DNA from: Flavobacteriales bacterium
GTDB taxonomy: Bacteria; Bacteroidota; Bacteroidia; Flavobacteriales_F; PHOS-HE28
Length of the DNA stretch: 47,406 bases
Direction of reading: 5' to 3'
Assembly (NCBI GenBank): GCA_020852835.1
Contig: JADZAC010000092.1
Span: 1-47,406, forward strand
The notes under the pieces were generated by a model. The model did not search any database, was not told the DNA's origin, and saw only the letters and a program-made list of their open reading frames with translations. Both the position numbers and the translations under genes were made by a program. This document shows, in pieces, positions 15,906 through 24,644 of the stretch. The number at the start of each line of letters is the position of its first letter. Positions within the stretch are counted from its first letter, which is position 1.

Positions 15906-18845
15906 ATGAAAAGATTTCTCCCGCTTGGGGCACTCGCATGCATGGTTGCAACGGCCGTGGCGCAGGTACCGCCGGCGCACATCACCGATGCGGCAGGCTA
16001 TGCGGCGTGGAAAGCAGAACTGGCGGCGCAAACCCCGGTGATCCCGCCCGCCCATCCCTCCCAACCACCCGGGTCTGCGCGGGACAGCATACCCACCTGC
16101 GAATGTTGGATCAGCCCCGATGCGTCGTACACCACCATCGACAACAACACCCAGTGGAACGCCAGCGGTTGGGGCAATGGCGATGACGGCTCCTACGGAC
16201 CGGTGAACCTGCCGTTCGGGTTCGACCTGTACGGCCAAACCTACACCGTGGCCTACATCAACATCAACGGCAACATCTCCTTCGGGCCCGGCAACTTCAT
16301 CACCACGTGGTCCCCCACGGGTTTCCCGGCCACCGGCCCTTCCATGGTGGCCCCCTTTTGGGCCGATGTGGACCTGCGGCCCGTTGGCCCCAATTTGAAT
16401 TTGGTGCAATACAAGGTGACCCCAACGGCCCTGTATGTGAATTGGACCAATGTGGGCTACTACAACATGCAGACGGACAAGCTGAACAGCTTTCAGGTGA
16501 TCATTACCGATGGCAACGACCCGGTGGTTCCCAACGGAGCGAACGTATCCTTCTGCTACGGAACCATGGAATGGACCACGGGCAGCGCCTCCGGGGGCTC
16601 CGGCGGATTCGGAGGCAGCCCTGCCTCGGTAGGTGCCAACAAAGGGGATGGGATCAACTACATCCAGTTTGGCCGTTTCGACCATCCGGGCACGGACTAC
16701 GACGGGCCTTTCGGTGCGGCGGACGGCATCGGCTGGCTCACTGGAAAGCACTTCACCTTCCTTACGGACCAAACCACGGGCAACGTGCCGCCGGTGATCA
16801 CCGGGCAGTCCGTGTGCGATTCCATCACCGTATGCACCGATCAGCTCACCCAGTTGAGCGTGGATTTCCTTTCCCCCGAACCCGGGCAGATCACCACCCC
16901 GACCTCCTCCGCCGCCACCCTGCCCAATTACTCGGTGGTGAGCGCCACCCCGGGACTGAACGCCAACATCATCACAGAGTTCCTGCCCACGGCAGCGGAC
17001 ACGGGCTACCATGACGTGTATTTCTACGGCACCGACGATGGCACCCCCGTGATGACCTCCACGCTCCACATTGTGGTGCAGGTGCTGCTCTCACCCCAGC
17101 TACAGTCGAGCAGCTTGCTGGTTTGTGACAACGGCCCGCCGTTCAACATGCTCTCCGTGCTGGGCGGGAGTGCTCCGGCCGGGGGCACTTGGACTGCACC
17201 CGGCGGAACGGCGCACGACTCGTTGTTCATACCGGGGGTGGACGTGAACGGAGGGTATCTCTACACCGTGGGCACCGGTACGGTCTGTGCCGCCACCGGG
17301 GTGGCCACCATCACCAACGTGCCGCATGCCTTTGCAGGTGCGGATACGGCCTTGGCCTTTTGCTCTTGGGACTATCCCGAGCCGCTCTTTCCGCTCCTGC
17401 CCGGCGGTGCGCAAACCGGCGGTACCTGGTACAACCCGGCCGGCAACTCCTTCAACGGCACGTTGGACCCGGGCGCGGATTCCAGCGGTGTGTTCAAGTA
17501 CGTCGTATGGGGCAGCACCCCTTGCCCGAATGACACGGCGTTGCTCTCCGTTTCCATACCGCAGGCCGTGAGCGCCGGCAGCAATACGTCCATTGCCCTA
17601 TGCCGGGATGCCGCACCCTTCAGCATGCGCGGCCGCCTCTTGGGCATGCCGGACAGCACCGGCACTTGGGCCGACGTGAACGGCGCAACCGTGTCCGACC
17701 TCTTTGATCCGGCCACAGGCACCATTGGCGTGTACACCTACACGGTGCCGGCAGTGCTGCCCTGCCCCGATCAAAGCGCCACCCTCACCATCAACCTTGA
17801 TCCCATCCCTGTGGCGGGCGCGGACAGCTCCTTGGTGATCTGCGCCAACGGGGGTAACACCCCGCTCTTCGGGTTGCTGGGCGGCACCCCCGACCTGGGC
17901 GGGCATTGGCTCACCCCCACGGGTGCACTGCTGGACAACGGGCTGTTGGACCCCAGCTTGGAACTTTCCGGCGATTACCGCTACGTGGCGATCGGCCCGG
18001 GCACCTGCGCCCACCTCTCGGACACGGCCGTGATCAACGTGCACATCGATCCCTTGCCGGTGATCACCTTCACCGCCGACCCGGACAGTGGTTGCAGTCC
18101 ACTGGAGGTGGATTTCTTCAACACTACGGACACGATCTACGTGGGGAACTCCTGCCTGTGGGATTTCGGCGACGGAACGGACCCCGTGGAAGCCTGCAGT
18201 TCGATCACGCACACCTATGCCCAGCCAGGTTGGTACCATGTGAAGCTGCGCATCACCACCCCGGAAGGCTGCACCGACCAGTTGATCGCTCCCGGTGCCG
18301 TGCTGGTGGATCCACCCCCGCAGGCCAACTTTGTTTTCACGCCCGACCCGGCCACGCCGGGCAACAACACCGTGGTGTTCACCGCCACGGACCCGCATGC
18401 CACCGAACACCTCTGGTACTTCCACGATGGCAGCTACCAATCCACTCCTCAAGCCTTCTTCTCCTTTCCGGATGAGCTGGCCGGGCAATACCCCGTGTGC
18501 TTGTATGTACGTGACCGCTACCACTGCGCCGATACCTTGTGCGACACCCTTTCGGTGCTGGTTCCCAACCTGTGGGTGCCTACGGCGTTCACTCCTGACG
18601 GCAATGGGGTGAATGACGTGTTCAAGCCCGTTCTGCTGGACATGGACCTGAGCGCCTATCGGTTCCTGGTGTACGACCGCTGGGGGCAGTTGGTACTGGA
18701 AACCACCGACCCGGAGCAAGGCTGGGACGGCAGGCAAAACGGGAAACTTTCACCGGCAGGAGTGTACGTGTACCGGATCCTCTACCGGCCGATGCTGGCA
18801 CCGGATGCCTTGGAGCGGTTTGGCACCATTACCCTGCAACGATGA
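15906..18845 (+). CDS. Large secreted nidogen-like, PKD and T9SS type B sorting-domain protein
   Basis: 979 residues with signal peptide MKRFLPLGALACMVATAVAQ. After a CECWISPDASYTT motif near 65, residues about 95-250 form a nidogen-like domain (FDLYGQTYTVAYININGN, MVAPFWADVDLR, ALYVNWTNVGYY, YIQFGRFDHPG). A second conserved block carries SVCDSITVCTDQL and DFLSPEPGQITT. About four Ig-like repeats of 75-80 residues follow, each with a GGTW-type core and paired cysteines, then a PKD domain (LWDFGDGTDPVEAC) and the C-terminal sorting domain with AFTPDGNGVNDVFKP and VYDRWGQLV. It is expected to be exported by Sec and T9SS to the cell surface. It begins one base after the previous stop and is a paralogue of the next gene. 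Confidence 0.85.
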   Translation: MKRFLPLGALACMVATAVAQVPPAHITDAAGYAAWKAELAAQTPVIPPAHPSQPPGSARDSIPTCECWISPDASYTTIDNNTQWNASGWGNGDDGSYGPVNLPFGFDLYGQTYTVAYININGNISFGPGNFITTWSPTGFPATGPSMVAPFWADVDLRPVGPNLNLVQYKVTPTALYVNWTNVGYYNMQTDKLNSFQVIITDGNDPVVPNGANVSFCYGTMEWTTGSASGGSGGFGGSPASVGANKGDGINYIQFGRFDHPGTDYDGPFGAADGIGWLTGKHFTFLTDQTTGNVPPVITGQSVCDSITVCTDQLTQLSVDFLSPEPGQITTPTSSAATLPNYSVVSATPGLNANIITEFLPTAADTGYHDVYFYGTDDGTPVMTSTLHIVVQVLLSPQLQSSSLLVCDNGPPFNMLSVLGGSAPAGGTWTAPGGTAHDSLFIPGVDVNGGYLYTVGTGTVCAATGVATITNVPHAFAGADTALAFCSWDYPEPLFPLLPGGAQTGGTWYNPAGNSFNGTLDPGADSSGVFKYVVWGSTPCPNDTALLSVSIPQAVSAGSNTSIALCRDAAPFSMRGRLLGMPDSTGTWADVNGATVSDLFDPATGTIGVYTYTVPAVLPCPDQSATLTINLDPIPVAGADSSLVICANGGNTPLFGLLGGTPDLGGHWLTPTGALLDNGLLDPSLELSGDYRYVAIGPGTCAHLSDTAVINVHIDPLPVITFTADPDSGCSPLEVDFFNTTDTIYVGNSCLWDFGDGTDPVEACSSITHTYAQPGWYHVKLRITTPEGCTDQLIAPGAVLVDPPPQANFVFTPDPATPGNNTVVFTATDPHATEHLWYFHDGSYQSTPQAFFSFPDELAGQYPVCLYVRDRYHCADTLCDTLSVLVPNLWVPTAFTPDGNGVNDVFKPVLLDMDLSAYRFLVYDRWGQLVLETTDPEQGWDGRQNGKLSPAGVYVYRILYRPMLAPDALERFGTITLQR

Positions 18846-18948
18846 ACACCCCGCACCCGGCCGCAGCAGATCCAATGATGGCCGATCGCCGTTCTTGAGT
18901 TAATTTGGCAACCCCTGTCCCCGAAACATGGAGCCTTTCCTACCCAAC

Positions 18949-21054
18949 ATGAAAAAAGTCCTTTCCACCTTGATCATCGCCATGGCCGGCATCGGAGCCG
19001 CCCATGCCCAAATGGTCGAGCTGACCGTGGAACAGTATCAGCAAATGAAGCTGACCGGCACGCTCCCGGCGGAATACCACGTGAGCTACACCACCCTGCC
19101 TCCACCGGAAGTGCAGGCCGTGAACCAAGCCAAGGGCGGCGGCGGCACCGGCGGAAGCTGCAATTGCTGGATAGAACCGGATGCCACCTACACATTGGCC
19201 CTGCAGCCCAATGACGACGGCTCTTCGAGCATGATCACCCTGCCGTTCCAGTTCAACCTCTATGGTGAGCTCTACAGCACTTGCTATGTGAACAACAACG
19301 GCAATGTATCCTTCGTCACCCCCTTCGGCACCTATTCATCCGCTGCCTTTCCCAACACCCAGTTCAAGATGGTGGCCCCTTTCTGGGCCGACGTGGACAC
19401 GCGCAACAACGGCGGAACCGTGAAGTACAAACTGACTTCCAACGCGCTCTACGTGAATTGGACCGACGTGGGCTACTACAGCCAACAGACGGACAAGCTC
19501 AACAGCTTCCAGCTGATCATCAGCGACGGTACCAACACCGACGTGGGTGTCGGCAGCACAGTTTCCTTCTGCTACAAGGATATGCAGTGGACCACCGGCA
19601 GCGCCTCCGGCGGAGTGGGCGGCTTCGGCGGAACACCGGCCACCGTTGGTGCCAATCGGGGCAATGGCATCGATTATATCCAATTTGGCCGCTTCGACCA
19701 TGCAGGTGTGGACTATGACGGCCCGTTCGGCATCAATGATGGCATCAGCTGGCTGGATCAAAAGAACTTCGTGTTCACCACCGCGGTAAGCACGCAGAAC
19801 ATTCCGCCCATCGCCAGCAGCACTTCGCTGTGCGACACGGTGGACGTGTGCGTGAACGAACTGGTGGACCTGGACGTGAACTTCCTTTCACCCGAGCCGG
19901 GCCAGCTCACTACAGCGGGCTACACCATCACCCCGCCGCTCAATGCTACGGTCACGGAGACCAATTCGGGCCCGGCCAATACGGCCAACCTGCACCTGCA
20001 GTTCATCCCCACCGTGGCCGACACGGTCAATGGCGGCATTCACGTGATCACTTACACGGCCACCGATGATGGCGCCCAACCCCTGACCGCCAGCGTAACC
20101 GTGGTGATCCGCGTGTTCTACGTGGCCGCGCCTCCGCCAACGATCAGCGGCGATAGCGTGGCCTGCGCCATGCAGGGCGTGGTGCTTACGGCAAGCGGGG
20201 GCTATGAAAACTATGAGTGGTCCAATGGTTGGAACGGCGAAACCGTGTTGGTCGGACCGGGCACCTACTATGTGGAAGCCAGCACCGGCGCATGCATCCT
20301 GGTGTCCAACTACATCACGGTCACGGAGGCGCCCAACCCCACCCCGGTCATTACGGGGGTGCTGTACAACTGCGGCGGGGAGCCGGCCGTGCTCACCACG
20401 GACAGTGCCTACGCCACCTATGCCTGGAGCAATGGCAGCACCGACCCGAGCATCAGCGTGGGCACGGGCACCTATACGGTGGCGGTGACCGATGAAAACG
20501 GCTGCCCGGGCACCTCGCCTGCAGTGAACGTGCTGAGCGCCAACGCCCCAACAGCCATGTTCTTGGGAAATCCCAACGGGGAGATCTTCCCCGGCACCAC
20601 CGTGGTATACACCGACCAGTCCAACGGAAACGGCTCACCGATCGTGGATTGGCAATGGACCGTGGACACCCTGGCCAGCGGTAGCGGCACCACCTTCACT
20701 GTGCCATTCGATACCCCAGGCATCTACCCGGTGACCCTCACGGTGACCACGGCGGACGGCTGCACGCATACCTACGTGTACGAGCAGATCGTGGTGCCCA
20801 CGGAGATCGTGGTGCCCAACGTGTTCAGCCCCAACAACGACGGGCATAACGATGCCTTGGTGTTCGCCGGGGTGCAGTTCTACCCCAACACCTCGCTGAA
20901 GGTGATCAACCGCTGGGGCAAGGAAGTGTATACCAGCACCAATTACAAAAACACCTGGAGGCCGGGCAGCGATGTGCCGGACGGCACCTATTACTACATC
21001 CTGAAGATGGCCAGCGGCAAGGAGTACACCGGCAACGTCACGTTGCTGCGCTAA
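18949..21054 (+). CDS. Secreted nidogen-like and T9SS type B sorting-domain protein, paralogue of the preceding gene
   Basis: 701 residues with signal peptide MKKVLSTLIIAMAGIGAAHAQ; an in-frame ATG at 18928 would add seven residues. The CNCWIEPDATYT motif and the nidogen-like domain (FNLYGELYSTCYVNNNGN, MVAPFWADVDTR, ALYVNWTDVGYY, YIQFGRFDHAG) are very close to the upstream protein, as is SLCDTVDVCVNEL followed by NFLSPEPGQLTT. The middle is shorter: two Ig-like repeats with YEWSNG and YAWSNG and one PKD-like domain. The C-terminus has NVFSPNNDGHNDALVF and VINRWGKEVY, the T9SS type B pattern. The pair arose by tandem duplication, with loss or gain of central repeats. A strong terminator follows. 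Confidence 0.86.
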   Translation: MKKVLSTLIIAMAGIGAAHAQMVELTVEQYQQMKLTGTLPAEYHVSYTTLPPPEVQAVNQAKGGGGTGGSCNCWIEPDATYTLALQPNDDGSSSMITLPFQFNLYGELYSTCYVNNNGNVSFVTPFGTYSSAAFPNTQFKMVAPFWADVDTRNNGGTVKYKLTSNALYVNWTDVGYYSQQTDKLNSFQLIISDGTNTDVGVGSTVSFCYKDMQWTTGSASGGVGGFGGTPATVGANRGNGIDYIQFGRFDHAGVDYDGPFGINDGISWLDQKNFVFTTAVSTQNIPPIASSTSLCDTVDVCVNELVDLDVNFLSPEPGQLTTAGYTITPPLNATVTETNSGPANTANLHLQFIPTVADTVNGGIHVITYTATDDGAQPLTASVTVVIRVFYVAAPPPTISGDSVACAMQGVVLTASGGYENYEWSNGWNGETVLVGPGTYYVEASTGACILVSNYITVTEAPNPTPVITGVLYNCGGEPAVLTTDSAYATYAWSNGSTDPSISVGTGTYTVAVTDENGCPGTSPAVNVLSANAPTAMFLGNPNGEIFPGTTVVYTDQSNGNGSPIVDWQWTVDTLASGSGTTFTVPFDTPGIYPVTLTVTTADGCTHTYVYEQIVVPTEIVVPNVFSPNNDGHNDALVFAGVQFYPNTSLKVINRWGKEVYTSTNYKNTWRPGSDVPDGTYYYILKMASGKEYTGNVTLLR

Positions 21055-21072
21055 CCCTCCGGAACCGTACCC

Positions 21073-21107
21073 AGGAAGCCCCGGCAACAGCGGGGCTTCC
21101 TTTATTT
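21073..21107 (+). terminator. Intrinsic terminator after the nidogen-like pair
   Basis: AGGAAGCCCCG (21073-21083) and CGGGGCTTCCT (21091-21101) form an 11-bp perfect stem with a seven-base loop, followed by TTATTT. It lies 19 bases after the stop and 9 bases before metF, separating the surface-protein operon from metF. Confidence 0.88.
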
Positions 21108-21115
21108 CGCACCCC

Positions 21116-22069
21116 ATGAAGGTCATCGATCACTTGCGCCGGAGCAAGCATACCTTGTTCTCCTTCGAGATCCTGCCGCCGCTCAAGGGCAAGGACATCC
21201 ATTCCATCTATGCCGGGATCGATCCGCTGATGGAGTTCAAGCCCAGCTTCATCAACGTGACCTACCACCGCGAGGAGGTGATCTACAAGGAACGCGGGCA
21301 GGGCCTGCTGCAGAAGATCCGCCTGCGCAAGCGCCCGGGCACCGTGGGCATCTGCGCCATGATCAAGGCCAAGTACGACGTGGACACCGTGCCCCACCTG
21401 ATCTGCGGCGGCTTCAGCCGGGAGGACACCGAGGACGCCTTGATCGAGCTCAACTTCCTGGGCATCGACAACGTGCTGGCCCTGCGCGGCGATGCGGTGA
21501 AGAACGAACCCCACTTCATCCCGGAGCGCGATGGCCATGCCCATGCGGAAGAGCTCATCCGCCAGATCAGCGGGCTCAACCAAGGCAAATACCTCTACGA
21601 AGAAGAACAGGAAGCGGCACCCACCGACCTGTGCATCGGTGCCGCCTGCTACCCGGAGAAACACCAGGAAGCCTTGAACCTGGGCACCGACATTGCCTAC
21701 CTGAAGCGCAAGGTGGACGCCGGCGCGGAATACCTCGTCACCCAAATGTTCTTCGACAACCGGCGCTATTTCGACTTTGTGGACCGCTGCCGCGCCGAGG
21801 GCATCCAAGTGCCCATCATCCCGGGCCTGAAGCCGCTCACCAACTTCCGCCACGTGGCGTTCATCCCCAAGACCTTCCACATCGACCTGCCCGACGACTA
21901 CGCCCGTGAGCTGGTGAAATGCGCCACCAACGACGCCGTAAAGGCGCTGGGCATTGAGTGGACCGTGCAACAAGCCAGGGAATTGCAAGCCCGCGGCGTG
22001 CCCAGCCTGCATTTCTATACCATGGGCAGGTCCGAGGCGGTGCAAGCCATTGCCGCGAAGCTCTATTGA
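21116..22069 (+). CDS. metF: Methylenetetrahydrofolate reductase
   Basis: Reduces 5,10-methylene-THF to 5-methyl-THF with FAD and NADH, supplying the methyl group for methionine. The 317-residue length is typical for Bacteroidetes MetF. Family motifs are LFSFEILPPLKG near residue 14, SFINVTYHREE near 44, LGIDNVLALRGDAVKN near 115 and EYLVTQMFFDNRRYFDFVDRCR near 205, followed by PIIPGLKPLTN. The start ATG comes just after the terminator of the upstream operon, so its own promoter must overlap the terminator or lie within it. The aminopeptidase gene that follows begins after 60 bases and is unrelated in function. Confidence 0.96.
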   Translation: MKVIDHLRRSKHTLFSFEILPPLKGKDIHSIYAGIDPLMEFKPSFINVTYHREEVIYKERGQGLLQKIRLRKRPGTVGICAMIKAKYDVDTVPHLICGGFSREDTEDALIELNFLGIDNVLALRGDAVKNEPHFIPERDGHAHAEELIRQISGLNQGKYLYEEEQEAAPTDLCIGAACYPEKHQEALNLGTDIAYLKRKVDAGAEYLVTQMFFDNRRYFDFVDRCRAEGIQVPIIPGLKPLTNFRHVAFIPKTFHIDLPDDYARELVKCATNDAVKALGIEWTVQQARELQARGVPSLHFYTMGRSEAVQAIAAKLY

Positions 22070-22129
22070 GCAACCCGGAAGGGCATTGGGGGCGTCAACC
22101 TACCGCCCTTGCACCATACCTTGCCGCTC

Positions 22130-24049
22130 ATGCGCCACCTCCTGCTATTGCTGATGACCTTGGCGGCCCTGCCTGCCGCTGCACAGTTGGAATACGACCG
22201 CCACGCCTTGGAAGAGCTCATCACTGCGGAAAAGGGCAGGGGCATTGCGCCCCGTTTGCGCAGCGGAGGCCCGCCTACCCGCGGCTTCGACATGAAGTAC
22301 CTGCGCTGCGCTTGGACGTTGGACCCGGCCGTGCATTACATCAGCGGCACGGTCACCTCTTGGTTCGCTGCAACGCAGCCCATAGACCAGGTCACCTTCG
22401 ACCTCAGCGACAACTTGGCCGTGAACAGCGTGACCATGCACGGCAATGCCCTCACCTATACGCACACGGCGCAGGGCCTGCTGATCGTGGACCTGCCGGG
22501 CACCCTGGACAGCGGACAACTGGATTCACTCACCATCAGCTACCAGGGAGCACCTCCCAATACCGGTTTCGGCAGCTTCATTACCGATGAGCACCAGGGC
22601 GACCCCGTGCTGTGGACCTTGAGCGAGCCCTATGGCGCCAAGGACTGGTGGCCCTGCAAGGACGACCTCAACGACAAGATCGACTCGCTGGACTGCTTCG
22701 TGACCACGCCCCTGGGACAACGCGCCGCCGGCCACGGCCTGCTGGTGGGGGCGGACACCACGGGCAACCAAGTTACCTGGCATTGGCGGCACCGCTACCC
22801 CATAGACACCTATCTGGTGGCTGTGGCCGTGACCAATTACCAAGTGGATGAACAGTACGCGCAACTGGCCAACGACAGCTTGCTGATGCTGACCTATGCC
22901 TACCCGGAGGATCTTCCCGGAGCCGCTGCGGCAGCCACCGAACTGCTGCCGGTGATCACCCTGTTCGACAGCCTGTTCGGTGCCTACCCTTTCGCCAATG
23001 AAAAGTACGGGCATGCCCAGTTCGGTTGGGGGGGCGGCATGGAACACCAAACCATGAGCTTCATGGGCACCTTCCACCCGGAGATCATGAGCCACGAGCT
23101 GGCCCACCAGTGGTTCGGCGACAAGGTGACCTGCGGGAGCTGGGAGGACATCTGGCTGAACGAAGGGTTCGCCACCTACCTCAGCGGCCTGGACTATGAA
23201 TTCCTGGGTCCGGTGTATTGGCCCGGCTGGAAACAAGGCAAGGTGGACCACATTACCAGCCTGCCCGATGGCAGCGTGTTCTGCGATGACACCAGCACCA
23301 CGGACCGCATCTTCAGCAGCCGCCTTACCTATAGCAAAGGGGCGATGGTGCTGCACATGCTGCGCTGGGTGTGCGGCGACAGCGCCTTCTTCCAAGGCGT
23401 GCGCAACTACCTGAACGATCCCGGCCTAGCCTATGGCACGGCCCTCACCGATGACCTGAAGGGGCACTTGGAGGCATCCTCCGGCCTGGACCTCACAGGT
23501 TTCTTTGCCGATTGGTACACCGGCCAAGGCTATCCGTCGTACACCGTTATCTGGTCGCAGGGGCCGGGCGGCACAGTGAGCGTGAACCTCTCCCAGACCA
23601 CCTCGCACCCCAGCGTAGATTTCTTCGAGATGCCCGTGCCAGTCCGGTTCAGTGGTGGTGGCCAAGACAGCACGGTGGTGCTGCAGCATACCGCCAACGA
23701 TCAAGAATTCACCTTTGACCTGCCGTTCACCGTGGAACAGGTGGTCTTTGATCCGGAGATCTGGCTGGTGAGCGCCCAGAACCTGGTGACGCGCGTGGCA
23801 GAACTGGCCGGAGGCCGGGAACTGCTGCGCCTGCGCCCCAACCCGGCAACGGACCGCATCCAATGGCAGGGCGGCAGCGCATGGGCCAACAGCAGCGCCG
23901 TGCTGCGCGATGCCATGGGCCGCGCGGTGAGGCAGGTTGCGGCCCGAACAGGGAGCATGGACCTTGCGGGCCTTGCCCCCGGCCAATATACCCTGGAGAT
24001 GATCACCGCCTTGGGACCGATGCGTGCCCGGTTCATCAAAGAGCAGTAG
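22130..24049 (+). CDS. Secreted M1-family zinc aminopeptidase with T9SS type A-like sorting domain
   Basis: 639 residues with signal peptide MRHLLLLLMTLAALPAAAQ. The substrate-binding loop is GGGMEHQT (301-308) in place of the usual GAMEN. The zinc site is HELAHQWFGD (H322, E323, H326) with the third ligand E345 in WLNEGFATY, the classic HExxH-18-E spacing, so the enzyme should be active. The last 90 residues begin LRLRPNPATDRIQW and end with GLAPGQYTLEMITALG, the form of a T9SS type A sorting domain, pointing to secretion or surface attachment. The ATG at 22130 is preferred to an upstream TTG at 22109. The 3' end overlaps ribE by 14 bases, convergently, and a stem-loop follows the stop. Confidence 0.93.
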   Translation: MRHLLLLLMTLAALPAAAQLEYDRHALEELITAEKGRGIAPRLRSGGPPTRGFDMKYLRCAWTLDPAVHYISGTVTSWFAATQPIDQVTFDLSDNLAVNSVTMHGNALTYTHTAQGLLIVDLPGTLDSGQLDSLTISYQGAPPNTGFGSFITDEHQGDPVLWTLSEPYGAKDWWPCKDDLNDKIDSLDCFVTTPLGQRAAGHGLLVGADTTGNQVTWHWRHRYPIDTYLVAVAVTNYQVDEQYAQLANDSLLMLTYAYPEDLPGAAAAATELLPVITLFDSLFGAYPFANEKYGHAQFGWGGGMEHQTMSFMGTFHPEIMSHELAHQWFGDKVTCGSWEDIWLNEGFATYLSGLDYEFLGPVYWPGWKQGKVDHITSLPDGSVFCDDTSTTDRIFSSRLTYSKGAMVLHMLRWVCGDSAFFQGVRNYLNDPGLAYGTALTDDLKGHLEASSGLDLTGFFADWYTGQGYPSYTVIWSQGPGGTVSVNLSQTTSHPSVDFFEMPVPVRFSGGGQDSTVVLQHTANDQEFTFDLPFTVEQVVFDPEIWLVSAQNLVTRVAELAGGRELLRLRPNPATDRIQWQGGSAWANSSAVLRDAMGRAVRQVAARTGSMDLAGLAPGQYTLEMITALGPMRARFIKEQ

Positions 24050-24644
24050 GGCTCCCGGACATCCGGTGAGCCATCATGCGCTGCACGTACTTGCCCAGCA
24101 CATCCAGCTCCACGTTCACCCGTGAGCCTGCGGCCAGCGTGCGGAAAGTGGTGTGCTCATGGGTATATGGGATCACGGCCACGCTGAAACTGCCGCGGCC
24201 CAATGCCGCAATGGTCAGGCTTACACCATTGAGGCAGATGGAACCCTTCTCCACCAGCAGTTCAGGTTGCTGCGGCAGGCTGAAGGTGAACCACCAGCTG
24301 CCTTCCCGCTCTTCCACGGCGGTACAATCCACGGTGGCATCCACGTGGCCCTGCACCAAGTGCCCGTCCAGCCGGTCGCCCACCCGCAAGCTGCGCTCCA
24401 GGTTCACGCCATCACCCGGTTTCAAGCCGCCCAGGTTGCTGCGTTGCAGTGTCTCCTCCACGGCCGTCACGCGGTAGCGCAGGCCTTTGCGCTCCACCAC
24501 GGTGAGGCACACCCCGTTGTGCGCCACGCTTTGGTCGATGCGCAACTCCGGCGCCATGGCCGCTTCCAACACGATCTCCCTGTTGCTGCCGACCGGGGTG
24601 ACTTCCACCACCGTGCCCACCTGCTCCACAATTCCGGTGAACAT
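24036..24644 (-). CDS. ribE: Riboflavin synthase alpha chain
   Basis: Dismutates two molecules of 6,7-dimethyl-8-ribityllumazine into riboflavin and a pyrimidine. The 202-residue protein has two similar lumazine-binding barrels: MFTGIVEQVGTVVEV... with AHNGVCLTVVER near 42, and GHLVQGHVDATVDC near 94 with SICLNGVSLTIAAL near 133. The start ATG overlaps the stop of the upstream T9SS gene by one base, so translation may be coupled, although the two proteins have no obvious common role. The 3' end is convergent with the M1 aminopeptidase. No FMN riboswitch is visible. Confidence 0.96.
   Translation of the reverse strand: MFTGIVEQVGTVVEVTPVGSNREIVLEAAMAPELRIDQSVAHNGVCLTVVERKGLRYRVTAVEETLQRSNLGGLKPGDGVNLERSLRVGDRLDGHLVQGHVDATVDCTAVEEREGSWWFTFSLPQQPELLVEKGSICLNGVSLTIAALGRGSFSVAVIPYTHEHTTFRTLAAGSRVNVELDVLGKYVQRMMAHRMSGSPTAL
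24050..24072 (+). terminator. Stem-loop just after the aminopeptidase stop, inside ribE
   Basis: GGCTCCCGGA (24050-24059) pairs with TCCGGTGAGCC (24062-24072) as a ten-base-pair stem with one bulge and a two-base apex that must open in practice. It starts one base after the TAG of the aminopeptidase and lies within the ribE coding sequence. There is no T-run, so termination is tentative. Confidence 0.4.

Noticed and set aside
16600-16640. Glycine-rich coding stretch in the nidogen-like gene considered as a DNA repeat
   Set aside because: It is a short low-complexity segment conserved in the paralogue at protein level, not a separate element.
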